A stretch of DNA of 64,000 nucleotides from Gynuella sunshinyii YC6258 (GCF_000940805.1 NZ_CP007142.1:2952593-3016592), one strand, 5' to 3'; shown: positions 8,576-18,162, counted from the stretch's first letter. A program made the numbers and translations. Notes: generated by a model from the sequence alone, not told the origin.

Positions 8576-9994
8576 CTACAGCAGCTTTTCTTTTAGCAGT
8601 TTTTCAGCTTTTTCCAGTGCCGATACGATTCTGTCTTTCTCGTAGTTTTTGACCTTCTCCAGATCCAGATGCATTGAAAAGCCATCAAACTCATACTCAG
8701 TGAAAGACTGTTGGGAACCAAGGTCACGGCGGAAATCGACGACCTGGTAAATCGGCACTGGACGGCTGAAACCTTTGGCATGAATCTGGCCTTTTTCGCG
8801 GCACAGTATGGTGTCTTTGACCACACTGTAGGTTTCGTAGGAGATCAGAATTTCTCCTGCATCGGCAGCACTTTCGAGTCGGGCGGCGAGATTCACTTCC
8901 TTGCCGATGATGGTGTAGTCCATACGGGACTCAGCACCGAAATTACCTACAGTGGCATAGCCGGTGTTAATGCCCATACGGATTTCCAATGGTGTTTTCA
9001 GACCCTGAGCCCGCCATCTCTGGCGGAGGACCTTCATATGGCGACGCATTTCGATGGCCATGGATACGCACGCCTCGGTATCTTTCTTCAACCCCTTCGA
9101 TTCCGGGTCACCAAAAAAGACCATGATGGCATCACCTATGAATTTATCGATGGTGCCGCCATGTTTCAGGGCGATCTTGGACATATCCGTGAGATAGCGG
9201 TTCAGAATATCCGTCAAAGTTTCCGGCTCGATTTCCTCTGATAACGCAGTGAAGCCCTGTATATCGGAAAAGAAAATCACCAGTTTCTTACGATGAGTCT
9301 CCAATTTGACGTCTTTCTTGCCGGAAAAAATGGTTTGCCAGACCTGGGGGCTAAGGTATTTGGAAAGCTTCTGTGACAACCGGCGATACTGTTCATTTCG
9401 TTGCTGCATCTGGTTTTTGGCAGCAAGCAGCATGCGCGATTGCTTATGGTTATAGTAAGCGGTGACGCCAACATAAATCCCTACCCCGATTGCGAACACA
9501 TAGGCCATGCTGTCGGGGGCGTCACCCATGATCTGAAGCTGGTTGGGCATTAAATAGAATGTGGCCAGTGCTCCTGCAGCCATAAACAATAAACAGAAAA
9601 TATAGGAAAAAGCTTTGCCTGTGGTTATAAACGAGGCATTGGCCATGATAGCCAGGAGCATTGTTGGTATGGGGGATGCGCCCAGTAGCACAGATACGGC
9701 ACCATACATAACAGCATCAAAGAGAATCAGTGTGTAAACCACTTGAGCGGTATATTTTTCCCGGATCGGGGCAGTCAGAAATTTGGCCAGGTGGGGATAA
9801 ACCAATGCCAGTACAACCATCAATATATAGAGGTTTGACAGATAACCGGCATACACTCCGGTAACAGCACTGGCTGAAATTGTCAGATAGGCTATCGTAC
9901 GGCTGTTGTATTCCGGTGTAATGGGAAAGCGGTCGGTTTCCTGATTATCGCTGACAACTTTTTTTGCTTTCTTTAGTTTTTGTTTAAGTTTCAT
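8576..9994 (-). CDS. Membrane-bound class III adenylate/guanylate cyclase
   Basis: Makes a cyclic nucleotide (probably cAMP) from ATP or GTP at the cytoplasmic membrane. Residues ~25-185 hold about six hydrophobic segments. A short linker follows, then the class III catalytic domain (~230-420): the first metal Asp is in VIFFSDIQGFT, the second in DKFIGDAIMVFFGDP, and the transition-state Asn/Arg lie in YTIIGKEVNLAARLESA. The Lys in DKFIGD favours ATP by analogy, but nucleotide choice is not certain. About 50 residues with many charges follow the domain. The gene is alone on its strand with a 234-bp gap upstream. The sensory input is presumably the membrane region, since no extracytoplasmic domain is seen. 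Confidence 0.9.
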   Translation of the reverse strand: MKLKQKLKKAKKVVSDNQETDRFPITPEYNSRTIAYLTISASAVTGVYAGYLSNLYILMVVLALVYPHLAKFLTAPIREKYTAQVVYTLILFDAVMYGAVSVLLGASPIPTMLLAIMANASFITTGKAFSYIFCLLFMAAGALATFYLMPNQLQIMGDAPDSMAYVFAIGVGIYVGVTAYYNHKQSRMLLAAKNQMQQRNEQYRRLSQKLSKYLSPQVWQTIFSGKKDVKLETHRKKLVIFFSDIQGFTALSEEIEPETLTDILNRYLTDMSKIALKHGGTIDKFIGDAIMVFFGDPESKGLKKDTEACVSMAIEMRRHMKVLRQRWRAQGLKTPLEIRMGINTGYATVGNFGAESRMDYTIIGKEVNLAARLESAADAGEILISYETYSVVKDTILCREKGQIHAKGFSRPVPIYQVVDFRRDLGSQQSFTEYEFDGFSMHLDLEKVKNYEKDRIVSALEKAEKLLKEKLL

Positions 9995-10228
9995 GCTTTA
10001 AAACAATTAGCCCTAATCTGCATGCGAGCCTGGAAACATTTTCGGGACCTTACCTGAAATAGCCCCGCAGCCACATAAACATGACTGATTTTCTCGGGAA
10101 ATGACAATAATGCTACTATTGCCTGCGGTAAAGAGTTTCCCCGTTAACAGAGTTAAAAACCGGATCTATAGTATATCGTTCAGCTCAAAGGGCAAGGAAA
10201 TTACCCGAAATTGCAGAAGCGCTATTTG

Positions 10229-11506
10229 TCAGCAATAACGCCGCTGTGCCTCCAGTACCAGTCCCTTGCCTACGCTGTTGAAAAGATCCCCCTGAACACA
10301 TGTTGCATTCGGAAAGCGTGAGCGAATGTATTGATCTACCGCATGTAAAGCGGTTGATCCACCGGTAGTAAAAATAGTGCTGATATCTCCCGGTTTGAGC
10401 TCGGCCTGATTCAAGGTCTCGTCAATTGCATGAAACACCCGCTGCAGGTCATGATCGATTGCATCTGACAACTGACGCCCGGTGACTAAGCATGATAACG
10501 AAGGCGACTCTTCCAGAAAGGCCAGAGAAATGTCTGTCTGTGGTAACGCAGACAGGTCAATTTTGGCCTGTTCCACCAAAGCAGCCAGGCGGTGGCCGTC
10601 TTTTTGTTGAATCAGTTTTAGTAGTCGATCAATCGGTCGGGTGTCTGCCATTCGCAATCTCAGATCCTGCAGACTCCACAGGGTTTTCCGGCTATACAAC
10701 AAGTGAATACGGTGCCATGTGGCCAGGTCCACGTAGAAATGCTTTGGCATTTCCACACCAGGTTTATCCTTATACTGAACATGCATGCCAAATTGGTTCA
10801 TGACGGTAGCCAGACTCAGGTGGCGATCAAAGTCGGTCCCACCAATGTGGATACCATGATTGGCCAGAATATCATCATGACGATCCGCTTTGTTTTTCAG
10901 GGATGGGGATAGCCTGAAAATGGTGAAGTCAGACGTACCACCGCCCATGTCGATGATCAGGGCGATTTCCTCCTGCTTAATTTGTTGCTCGTAATCGTGG
11001 GCCGCGGCAATAGGTTCATGCTGGAAGGAAATGTTTTTAAAGCCAATGGATTCGGCAATAGTGCGAAGTTTTTCTTCTGCCACACGATCCAGTTCGGCAT
11101 TGTGGTCGTTGAAATGGACTGGACGCCCAAGCACAACGGAATCGATATCCTGCTGGCAGAAGCTTTCTGCGCGTTCTTTCAGACTGGTCAGAAAAAAAGC
11201 GATGATTTCGCTAAACAGATATTTGCGAGTCTTGATCTGAGTGCCTTCTTCCATCTGGCTGGATCCCAGAATACTTTTCATAGAGCGCAACAAGCGACCG
11301 AAGTGACCGTTGGTGTAGGAGTCTATTGCTTTGCGGCCAAAAGATATTTCATCGCTGTGAAAATCGAAAAACAAGGCACTCGGTAAGGTGGTTTCAGGGC
11401 TTCCTGTAATCGGGTGCTGCTCCAGAGGCACCATTACCGCCTGATCACTTTGAATTACCCCAATGGTTGAATTTGAGGTGCCAAAATCCAGTCCGCACAG
11501 TGACAT
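10229..11506 (-). CDS. yegD: Hsp70-family chaperone-like protein (YegD type)
   Basis: Actin-fold ATPase of 425 residues, shorter than DnaK because the substrate-binding half is missing. The phosphate-1 loop is GLDFGTSNSTIG, phosphate-2 is LIIDMGGGTSDFTIF, and the adenosine motif is IFTTGGSTALHAV near the C-terminus. The client is unknown; the YegD group is cytoplasmic and poorly characterised. GGAGACC precedes the ATG. The gap before it (9995-10228) holds no other gene. The 314-bp region upstream separates it from the divergent Lrp gene. Confidence 0.88.
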   Translation of the reverse strand: MSLCGLDFGTSNSTIGVIQSDQAVMVPLEQHPITGSPETTLPSALFFDFHSDEISFGRKAIDSYTNGHFGRLLRSMKSILGSSQMEEGTQIKTRKYLFSEIIAFFLTSLKERAESFCQQDIDSVVLGRPVHFNDHNAELDRVAEEKLRTIAESIGFKNISFQHEPIAAAHDYEQQIKQEEIALIIDMGGGTSDFTIFRLSPSLKNKADRHDDILANHGIHIGGTDFDRHLSLATVMNQFGMHVQYKDKPGVEMPKHFYVDLATWHRIHLLYSRKTLWSLQDLRLRMADTRPIDRLLKLIQQKDGHRLAALVEQAKIDLSALPQTDISLAFLEESPSLSCLVTGRQLSDAIDHDLQRVFHAIDETLNQAELKPGDISTIFTTGGSTALHAVDQYIRSRFPNATCVQGDLFNSVGKGLVLEAQRRYC

Positions 11507-11820
11507 GTCGGTCTCCAGCCTGAATAAAAAAGGGCGCGGAATAATACAGGTGGAAAATGAAAATGCAATGGTGACGGGATAATTGTGGTGGAAGTGGCCG
11601 GAGAGTCCCGGTCAGTCTTCGTGAGGCTGACGGAAAACACTGATGGGCTGGATAAGCCAGTCAGTGTGGGACTGCCACCGGATGAGAGACATTATAAGGT
11701 GGTTGCCTTGGCAGGTGATTGCGAAATTTTGTTTGTTTTTTAGCTATATTGATATTTTATGTCTTGAATGAAAAATTATTTGAAATAATATGTCGATATA
11801 TTATTTTAGGGTGAAATGCT
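11507..11820. other. Divergent intergenic region between yegD and lrp-type gene
   Basis: No gene is visible. The left two-thirds have ordinary composition; the last ~100 bases next to the Lrp gene are strongly AT-rich and contain the palindrome listed separately. Promoters for both genes must lie here, but no consensus pair is convincing. Confidence 0.5.
11775..11789. promoter_or_regulatory. AT-rich palindrome, candidate Lrp/AsnC autoregulatory site
   Basis: ATTATTTGAAATAAT is a perfect seven-base inverted repeat around one G, 32 bases upstream of the lrp-type start codon. Lrp/AsnC regulators bind AT-rich palindromes and usually control themselves; assignment here is by position only. Confidence 0.35.
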
Positions 11821-12282
11821 ATGCCTTTGGATCGTTATGATCGTCACATTCTGGATCTGCTTCAGCGCAATGGACGACTTACCAATCAGGAATTGGCGGA
11901 GTCAATAGGCTTGTCTCCATCGCCCTGTCTACGCCGGGTCAGGGCGTTGGAGGAGGATGGGCTGATCATCGGTTATCGGGCGATGTTGAATGCCAAAAAA
12001 CTGGGATTGACGTTGATGGCATTGGTTCATATCTCTATGGATCGCCATACTCCCGAACGGTTTGTGAATTTCGAGGCAAAAATTACCGCGCTTCCCGAAG
12101 TGCTCGAATGCTTATTGATTACTGGGCAGGATGCGGATTATCAGTTGAAGGTTGTAGTCAGAGATATGGATGCTTATCAGGAGCTGTTGCTGGAAAAAAT
12201 TACCCGGATAGAAGGGGTTAGTGGTGTCCATTCCAGTTTTGTACTCCGTAAGGTAATGGATAGCACCGGGTTGCCGGTTTAG
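11821..12282 (+). CDS. Lrp/AsnC family transcriptional regulator
   Basis: A 153-residue DNA-binding protein. The N-terminal winged helix-turn-helix shows DRHILDLLQRNGRLTNQELA then GLSPSPCLRRVRALEEDGLI. The C-terminal half is the ligand-binding AsnC/RAM domain (ALVHISMDRH..., CLLITGQDADYQLKVVV). Such proteins sense amino acids and act as octamers. It is divergent from yegD with a long AT-rich leader, and its end overlaps the convergent secreted-protein gene by four bases. The ligand and regulon cannot be told from the sequence. Confidence 0.92.
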   Translation: MPLDRYDRHILDLLQRNGRLTNQELAESIGLSPSPCLRRVRALEEDGLIIGYRAMLNAKKLGLTLMALVHISMDRHTPERFVNFEAKITALPEVLECLLITGQDADYQLKVVVRDMDAYQELLLEKITRIEGVSGVHSSFVLRKVMDSTGLPV

Positions 12283-12755
12283 TTTACCGTTACTTTGAAT
12301 TCCATCTGTTGCAGATCATTTGCTTCCAGATGATCGATAACCCAGCGCACAAAGCGAATATCCCGGGGTTGCAGTTCGGTATTGAACAGGGTGTATTCCG
12401 GAAAGTAATCTTCGCCATTATCCGAAACCAGATAAACAGATGCATTCTTTGATTGGCTGAAGCCGATATACGTGGTTCCGTCAGGAACCGGATTGTCGAC
12501 TTTAATATTGACTGCATCATCGCTACCCTGATTTTCCACGGTAATGACAAGTACCAGTTCATCTCCCTGGCGAACAGATGTCGCCTCAGCTCTTTGTTCA
12601 GAAACGCTGCCCTGCTCATCGGTCACGGTTTGTTCCTGGTAAATGGTGCTGGAGATAACAATCTCAGCATCGGCAAAGACATTAGGTGCACAAACCGGGG
12701 TCGTCGATATCAGCAACCCTATTAATCCCCGTTTCATTCGTTTGATCAGCTTCAT
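12279..12755 (-). CDS. Secreted DUF11-like protein, function unknown
   Basis: About 158 residues. MKLIKRMKRGLIGLLIS... is a good Sec signal peptide with likely cleavage after FADA, then a single beta-sandwich of DUF11 type: QGDELVLVITVENQGSDDAVNIKVDNPVPDGTTY is the usual opening of that repeat. It is probably periplasmic or surface-exposed. I prefer the ATG at 12755, which begins the basic n-region; another ATG lies 18 bases upstream, and neither has a strong ribosome-binding site. It is monocistronic and convergent with the Lrp gene. Single-repeat DUF11 proteins of this size have no known role that I can assign. Confidence 0.72.
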   Translation of the reverse strand: MKLIKRMKRGLIGLLISTTPVCAPNVFADAEIVISSTIYQEQTVTDEQGSVSEQRAEATSVRQGDELVLVITVENQGSDDAVNIKVDNPVPDGTTYIGFSQSKNASVYLVSDNGEDYFPEYTLFNTELQPRDIRFVRWVIDHLEANDLQQMEFKVTVN

Positions 12756-13046
12756 TGTATCGAGCCCAGTCATTAGCGACTTTTAACTATTGAATCCGTC
12801 TAGTATCACAATAATTGAAACGTAAGTTGTCGATTTTTCTTAAATATATGTGAGTTTTCTGTCGAAACTTTGACTGGTTCTCATTTCTGCAAAGAGTGAC
12901 AAATAAATGTCATTTTAAAATTCTGTTTTATGACAGTTTTTCGACGAAAATAACATTGTCGTTTTGAATGGTTATTTCCGACAACGACATGTCTGTGAAT
13001 GCACTTAGCTAATGAATATTGCAGTAGTAGAGTTAAGTGCGGATAT

Positions 13047-14426
13047 ATGAACAGGGTGATTCGGTTTGTTATTTTTGTGATGGTAGTGGCAGTCTCATTG
13101 CCTGTGGTTGCTGTTGTTCCTGCCATTAATGACCCTATCAATGATCGCAGTATGCCCGTCTGGACCAGTAGTCAGGTGGAATTGCTCGGTCGCTCTGCCC
13201 TGACCCGGTCAACAAGCAGAAACATCCCCGCACAGGTTCCTCTGATGATGGTGATGGTTGATTTCAGTAATCAAACCTTCACAACTGCCCAGGCTGACTG
13301 GCAACAAACCATGTTTGCGGAGGAGGGCAGTGTAAACTCTTATTATCAATGGACTTCAAACAATCGCTTCTCCTTTATTGATGCCGGTTCCAGGCGTGTC
13401 AGTCTGGGCATGAATCACCCAGACAGTGGTTCAGACTTTTCGGCAGCCAAAGCATTGATTAAAACGGTTCTGGTCACCTTGTCTTCATCGGTGGACTTCA
13501 GTCTCTATGACGGCAATGGTGATGGTCGGGTGAGCCCCCAGGAACTGGCGTTGGTATTTGTAGTGGCTGGTTACGAAAATGCCTATGGTGGTGCGTCCGC
13601 GCCTCGCCCGAATATTTGGGCACACCAGAGTTATGCCGGAGTGACCAGTGATGGTGTGACATTGGGTTCTTATGTCGTTGTTGGTGAACTTCATGGGAAT
13701 CACCCCGCGACGATAGGCATTATTGCCCATGAGCTCGGGCACCTGGTTTTCAATCTACCTGATTTATATGATCGTGATGGTTCTTCGCAGGGTATTGGCT
13801 CCTGGGGATTAATGGGCTTTGGGGTTTGGAACACGGCTTACGGTAAGCTTGGAGACAGCCCCGCAAGAATGTTGGCCTGGAGTCGAGAGCAAACCGGATT
13901 TGGCAATGAAGTCAGTATTGATGAGACTGATAAGAATATCCTTTTGCAACCGGGTCAGTATGTCAAAGTCCGGCTTTCCAATTATGAGACCTTGTATCTT
14001 GAGCAGCGTGATGGCAGCTCCTTTGATGCGGGTCTGCGTGGTAGTGGTATGTTGATTTCTCACGTCGATAATCGTAAGAGCAATAATGATGATGAAGATC
14101 ACAAGCTGATTGATATAGAGTCTGCGGATGGCATGTTTGATCTGGACAATAATCGTAACTCTGGTGATGCCGGCGATCCATTCCCTGGTGAAGGACGTGT
14201 TTATGAGTTCGGACCTGACTCTACGCCGTCCAGTCTGACATATGATGGAGAAGACTTGGGGGTGCGGGTGTATTTTGGTCCGGATGGTGATTTTAGTTTC
14301 GATCAGAGTGTTCGCCGCTCAGCCAGTAATGAAAGTGCCAGTGGCTCGCTGGGTGTATTCCCTGGTGCGCTCGTGGTAGTGTTGGTGGTGGGTTGCAGAG
14401 CTGGAGGCAGGTCCCGTCACGTTTGA
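13047..14426 (+). CDS. Secreted M6-family metalloprotease with GlyGly-CTERM-like tail
   Basis: Zinc protease exported by the Sec system, about 459 residues. Residues 1-25 form a signal peptide (MNRVIRFVIFVMVVAV...). The M6 (immune inhibitor A-like) catalytic domain carries HELGH at residues 228-232, followed by LPDLYDRDG with the downstream Asp, and the Met-turn region GSWGLMGFG. The final ~35 residues are a Ser/Gly motif (ASGSLG), a hydrophobic helix (ALVVVLVVG) and a basic end (CRAGGRSRHV). That is the three-part layout of GlyGly-CTERM sorting tails cut by rhombosortase, and the next gene is a rhombosortase. I chose the ATG at 13047 because it begins the signal peptide; an in-frame upstream start adds only a polar leader. 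The paired gene makes processing and surface release or anchoring likely; this is inference. Confidence 0.87.
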   Translation: MNRVIRFVIFVMVVAVSLPVVAVVPAINDPINDRSMPVWTSSQVELLGRSALTRSTSRNIPAQVPLMMVMVDFSNQTFTTAQADWQQTMFAEEGSVNSYYQWTSNNRFSFIDAGSRRVSLGMNHPDSGSDFSAAKALIKTVLVTLSSSVDFSLYDGNGDGRVSPQELALVFVVAGYENAYGGASAPRPNIWAHQSYAGVTSDGVTLGSYVVVGELHGNHPATIGIIAHELGHLVFNLPDLYDRDGSSQGIGSWGLMGFGVWNTAYGKLGDSPARMLAWSREQTGFGNEVSIDETDKNILLQPGQYVKVRLSNYETLYLEQRDGSSFDAGLRGSGMLISHVDNRKSNNDDEDHKLIDIESADGMFDLDNNRNSGDAGDPFPGEGRVYEFGPDSTPSSLTYDGEDLGVRVYFGPDGDFSFDQSVRRSASNESASGSLGVFPGALVVVLVVGCRAGGRSRHV

Positions 14427-14516
14427 TTGTGCAATGGTCATTTCCACGCAACCTGTGATCTGAGGGATACCTGTTCCAGGGGATCACTATTTCATATTCG
14501 GTTGAGGACCGTTGGC

Positions 14517-15125
14517 TTGGGTAACACTATTTTTGAATTTTTGTGGCAACGTTGGTTTCTGGTTATTTTGTTTGTTCTCATTACTGCTGTAGCAGCGGCA
14601 CCTGAATCCGTGCAGATGATGCTGAGCTTTCAGCGTGACGCCATTGATAACGGTCAGCTCTGGCGCTTGTTGACCTGTCACCTTGTTCACCTCAACTGGC
14701 AGCACTGGATGCTGAATTTGTTTGGTTTCAGTATTGTTTTTTATGTCTGTCCGCCTTGGTTGGGGCAGTGGCAGGGAGTATTGGTTTTCTGTTTCCTGGC
14801 GCTGGTTGTTGGATTGGGGATTTATTGGTTTGACGCGCAGTTGTGGGGTTATACCGGGCTGTCTGGAGTGCTTTATGGGCTGTTATGTCTGGCGTTGATC
14901 TTCAGTCCATTCTATTCGTTAACAATCCGCTATATTGCGGTTCTGGCGGTTACCGGCAAGATTATCTGGGAGCAGACACCGTTTTATTCCGATTCCATGA
15001 TTGCCGGTTTTATTCATGCACGAGTGGCGCAGGATGCTCACCTGTATGGGCTTCTGGGATTCGTTGCTATATATGGGTCCTATGTCTTTGCCAGACTTCT
15101 ATCCAGTTCAGTCAAAAATGCCTGA
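14517..15125 (+). CDS. rrtA: Rhombosortase (rhomboid-type intramembrane serine protease)
   Basis: Inner-membrane protease of the rhomboid superfamily, about 202 residues with six hydrophobic segments. Visible marks: LWRLLTCHLVHLNWQHWMLN in the loop/helix-2 region; the nucleophile Ser116 in GYTGLSGVLYG (GxSG); and His175 in QDAHLYGLLGF, giving the Ser-His dyad. The compact size and wording match the rhombosortase subgroup, which trims GlyGly-CTERM substrates. No ATG lies upstream of the first membrane helix. A TTG at 14517 has GAGG nine bases before it and is my choice; a TTG at 14502 is the alternative. The gene follows the M6 protease after about 90 bp in the same frame, and its end overlaps the convergent LysR gene by 46 bp. 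Confidence 0.85.
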   Translation: MGNTIFEFLWQRWFLVILFVLITAVAAAPESVQMMLSFQRDAIDNGQLWRLLTCHLVHLNWQHWMLNLFGFSIVFYVCPPWLGQWQGVLVFCFLALVVGLGIYWFDAQLWGYTGLSGVLYGLLCLALIFSPFYSLTIRYIAVLAVTGKIIWEQTPFYSDSMIAGFIHARVAQDAHLYGLLGFVAIYGSYVFARLLSSSVKNA

Positions 15126-15958
15126 GCAGCATTGCTGAGTGTCCGGTTTCTGTGACGGATATACCCGAGTTTTCGGGATAACGCCACGTTTTCAACCTCT
15201 AAGATCACCAGACTGTCATCTACCATCGTACGTGGTAGAACACTCCAGCCGAAACCCACGGAGACCATTACTTTAATGGTTTCAAGGAAATTGATAGGCA
15301 AAGAAGTCCGCAGTGGTAGTTTGTGTTGGTCAAACAGTGCTTTGACAATCTGATACGTAAAGGTTTCCAGCTCTGGAAGCAAGGCATTGGCATAACATAA
15401 CTCATTCAGACGCACCGATTTTTTGCGTGCCAGCATGTGATCCTTCCCAACCACAAAAACCAGCGAGTCATGCCAGATCAGTTCACCGACCAGCACTTTG
15501 TCCAAATGATTTGGAAGCGTCACGAAGGCCAGCTCGATGTCACGATTGATAACTGATTGATAGGCACGCTCTGACTCGAGGAAGTGCAGGTCCAGCTCTA
15601 CATCAGTGTGATTGCTGATGAAACCCTTGAGAGTGGATGGTAGGCGGTATAAACCAATGTGGTGGCTGATGGCCATTGACAGGCGGCCGCCAACGTTATG
15701 CGCCAGATTGCCGACAATCTGACGGGCTTCACGGATTTCCTGGGCAATGCGCTCTGCAGGTGGGATGAGTGCCCGGCCTGCTTCCGTTAGCAGAACTTCT
15801 CGCCCCACTCGGTCAAATAGTCGTGCATTGACCTGATTCTCCAGTGACCGAATGCGTTTGGAGATTGCAGGTTGTGTTAAATGCAGTCGATGTGCCGCTT
15901 CCGAAAATGATCCGGTTTCCACGACTGCCAGAAATGCCATGAGCGCTTGAGTATCCAT
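15080..15958 (-). CDS. LysR-family transcriptional regulator divergent from leuC
   Basis: A 292-residue regulator. The N-terminal helix-turn-helix is FLAVVETGSFSEAAHRLHLTQPAISKRIRSLE; the rest is the periplasmic-binding-protein-like effector domain. It is transcribed away from leuCDB-asd, and a LysR gene in that position is common in pseudomonads, which suggests control of leucine synthesis by a pathway intermediate. A perfect T-N11-A palindrome lies between the two genes. No strong ribosome-binding site precedes the ATG. Its 3' end runs into the rhombosortase gene. Confidence 0.9.
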   Translation of the reverse strand: MDTQALMAFLAVVETGSFSEAAHRLHLTQPAISKRIRSLENQVNARLFDRVGREVLLTEAGRALIPPAERIAQEIREARQIVGNLAHNVGGRLSMAISHHIGLYRLPSTLKGFISNHTDVELDLHFLESERAYQSVINRDIELAFVTLPNHLDKVLVGELIWHDSLVFVVGKDHMLARKKSVRLNELCYANALLPELETFTYQIVKALFDQHKLPLRTSLPINFLETIKVMVSVGFGWSVLPRTMVDDSLVILEVENVALSRKLGYIRHRNRTLSNAAQAFLTELDRSLAKT

Positions 15959-15971
15959 GTTTGATTTTTTG

Positions 15972-15988
15972 AATTACCAAAAGTAATT
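15972..15988. promoter_or_regulatory. LysR-type operator (T-N11-A) in the lysR-leuC gap
   Basis: AATTAC-CAAAA-GTAATT is a perfect six-base inverted repeat containing the T-N11-A core. Its centre (15980) is about 65 bases upstream of the start site predicted from the leuC promoter match, the usual place for the recognition site of a LysR activator. It is also 22 bases from the lysR start, fitting autorepression. Confidence 0.6.
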
Positions 15989-16009
15989 AAATTTATAAAT
16001 TTTATGAAT

Positions 16010-16038
16010 TTGTTTTATCTGTTGATTAATCCTAAAAT
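16010..16038 (+). promoter_or_regulatory. Candidate sigma-70 promoter of leuCDB-asd
   Basis: TTGTTT at 16010-16015 and TAAAAT at 16033-16038 are separated by 17 bases. The weak -35 fits an activator-dependent promoter with the LysR site just upstream. Start site expected near 16045. Confidence 0.4.
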
Positions 16039-16081
16039 GTGTCGGCGATTCAGACAACAATTTTTTGATAGGAAATGACTT

Positions 16082-17512
16082 GTGACTGGCAAAACCCTAT
16101 ATGACAAATTATGGGACTCTCATGTTGTCAAAGAGAGAGAAGATGGTACTGCGTTAATCTATATTGACCGGCATCTGTTGCATGAGGTGACTTCACCGCA
16201 AGCATTTGAAGGTCTTAGATTGGCAGGGCGCACTCCCTGGCGTCTGCAGGCGAATTTGGCAACGCCGGATCACAACGTTCCTACAACAGTGGAAGAGCGT
16301 AAAGCGGGTATTGATGGTATTGCTGATCCGATTTCCAAAATTCAGGTACAGACTCTGGATGAAAACTGCAGTCTCTTTAATATCACTGAATTCAAAATGG
16401 GTGATGAGCGCCAAGGCATCGTTCATGTGGTCGGGCCAGAGCAAGGTGCAACACTTCCAGGTATGACCGTTGTTTGTGGTGATTCCCATACATCCACTCA
16501 CGGCGCATTTGCAGCATTGGCACATGGAATTGGTACTTCTGAAGTGGAGCATGTGCTGGCGACTCAGTGTCTGATTCAAAAGAAAATGAAGAATATGCTG
16601 GTACGTGTCGATGGTCAGTTGTCGCCATGGGTAACGGCCAAAGACGTGGTTCTGCATATTATTGGGGTGATTGGTACTGCCGGTGGTACCGGTTATGCCA
16701 TTGAATTTGGTGGTAGCGCTATTCACAGCCTTTCTATGGAAGGCCGTATGACCATTTGTAACATGGCAATCGAGGCAGGTGCGCGGGCCGGTATGGTCTC
16801 CGTTGATGATATTACCCTTGAATATGTAAAACATCGTCCTTATGCACCAAAGGATGAGCAATGGAAGTTGGCAGAAACATCCTGGCGTGAACTGGTATCA
16901 GATGAGGATGCAGTGTTTGATCGGGTGGTGGAGATTAGTGCTGAAGATATTCTGCCGCAGGTGACCTGGGGAACTTCTCCTGAGATGGTGCTCCCTGTTG
17001 GTGCCAATGTGCCTGATCCCGCTGATGAAGTCGATGAGGCGCGTAAACAGGCTATTGCCCGTGCTTTGGAATATATGGGATTGCAGCCGAACCAGGCGAT
17101 TACATCCATCAGGCCTGATCGTGTGTTTATTGGTAGTTGTACCAACTCCAGAATTGAGGACTTGCGCGAAGCTGCCAAGGTGGTCAAGGGAAAAAAAGTG
17201 GCAGATTCTGTCAAGCAGGCTTTGGTTGTGCCCGGTTCGGGATTGGTGAAGGCCCAGGCAGAAGCTGAAGGGCTGGATAAAGTCTTTATAGAGGCCGGAA
17301 TGGAATGGCGTGAACCAGGGTGTTCCATGTGTCTGGCCATGAATGCCGATAAATTGGGCGCTGGAGAACATTGTGCCTCAACTTCCAATCGCAATTTTGA
17401 GGGGCGTCAGGGATGGGGAGGCAGAACTCACCTGGTTAGCCCGGCTATGGCCGCTGCCGCTGCCGTTGCGGGACATTTTATTGATGTAAGAGAGGTCATG
17501 ACTGATGCGTAA
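16082..17512 (+). CDS. leuC: 3-isopropylmalate dehydratase large subunit
   Basis: With LeuD it isomerises 2-isopropylmalate to 3-isopropylmalate in leucine synthesis. The 476 residues are of aconitase type. The three [4Fe-4S] cysteines are in [10 protein letters not shown] (one) and [11 protein letters not shown] (two), and [13 protein letters not shown]-type wording appears as [17 protein letters not shown]. The start is a GTG with AGGAAA upstream. It overlaps leuD by eight bases, showing tight coupling of the two subunits. Confidence 0.97.
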   Translation: MTGKTLYDKLWDSHVVKEREDGTALIYIDRHLLHEVTSPQAFEGLRLAGRTPWRLQANLATPDHNVPTTVEERKAGIDGIADPISKIQVQTLDENCSLFNITEFKMGDERQGIVHVVGPEQGATLPGMTVVCGDSHTSTHGAFAALAHGIGTSEVEHVLATQCLIQKKMKNMLVRVDGQLSPWVTAKDVVLHIIGVIGTAGGTGYAIEFGGSAIHSLSMEGRMTICNMAIEAGARAGMVSVDDITLEYVKHRPYAPKDEQWKLAETSWRELVSDEDAVFDRVVEISAEDILPQVTWGTSPEMVLPVGANVPDPADEVDEARKQAIARALEYMGLQPNQAITSIRPDRVFIGSCTNSRIEDLREAAKVVKGKKVADSVKQALVVPGSGLVKAQAEAEGLDKVFIEAGMEWREPGCSMCLAMNADKLGAGEHCASTSNRNFEGRQGWGGRTHLVSPAMAAAAAVAGHFIDVREVMTDA

Positions 17513-18155
17513 ATTTGAAACATTCAGTGGGATTGCGGTGCCGATGGAGCGGGCCAATATCGATACCGACATGATCATTCCAAAGCAATTTTTAAAATCG
17601 ATTAAGCGTTCCGGTTTTGGCCCCAACCTGTTCGATGAACAGCGTTATCTCGATGAAGGGCAGCCGGGTATGGACTGCAGTCAGCGACCACTGAATCCTG
17701 ATTTTGTACTAAATCAGCAGCGTTATCAGGGCGCGCAGGTGTTGGTGGCTGGAGAAAACTTTGGCTGTGGGTCATCCCGTGAGCATGCGCCATGGGCGCT
17801 GGATGACTATGGGTTCAAAGTCATCATTGCTCCAAGCTTTGCTGATATTTTCTTCAATAACTGTTTTAAAAATGGATTGTTGCCAGTAGTCCAGCCTGTG
17901 GAGGTTGTCCGGCAGCTGATCAGCGATATTAAGAACAACGAAGGTTACCAGCTGAAAGTTGATTTGCAGCAGCAGCGGATTATCAAGTCTGATGGTTCTG
18001 AATTGGCCTTTGATGTTGATGAGTTCCGGAAATATTGTCTGTTGAATGGATTGGATGATATTGGCCTGACGCTTCAGGATGCTGACTCCATAAAACACTA
18101 TGAAAGTAAGATGAAATCGATAACCCCGTGGTTATTTGCAGATGCAGAGCAGTGA
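17505..18155 (+). CDS. leuD: 3-isopropylmalate dehydratase small subunit
   Basis: Swivelling domain subunit (216 residues) that completes the LeuCD active site. Motifs: [19 protein letters not shown] near the N-terminus, and [17 protein letters not shown] near residue 85. It begins inside the end of leuC and stops seven bases before leuB, so leuCDB are one operon. Confidence 0.97.
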   Translation: MRKFETFSGIAVPMERANIDTDMIIPKQFLKSIKRSGFGPNLFDEQRYLDEGQPGMDCSQRPLNPDFVLNQQRYQGAQVLVAGENFGCGSSREHAPWALDDYGFKVIIAPSFADIFFNNCFKNGLLPVVQPVEVVRQLISDIKNNEGYQLKVDLQQQRIIKSDGSELAFDVDEFRKYCLLNGLDDIGLTLQDADSIKHYESKMKSITPWLFADAEQ

Positions 18156-18162
18156 GAGAGAC

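Noticed and set aside
14427-14516. Rhombosortase start at 14427 directly after the protease stop, or stop-codon read-through joining the two genes
   Set aside because: The extra 30 residues are polar and unlike rhombosortase N-termini, and a ribosome-binding site supports the later TTG. The protease tail already ends in a complete sorting motif.
16193-17394. Long reverse-strand frames inside leuC
   Set aside because: Antisense shadows of a clearly identified gene.
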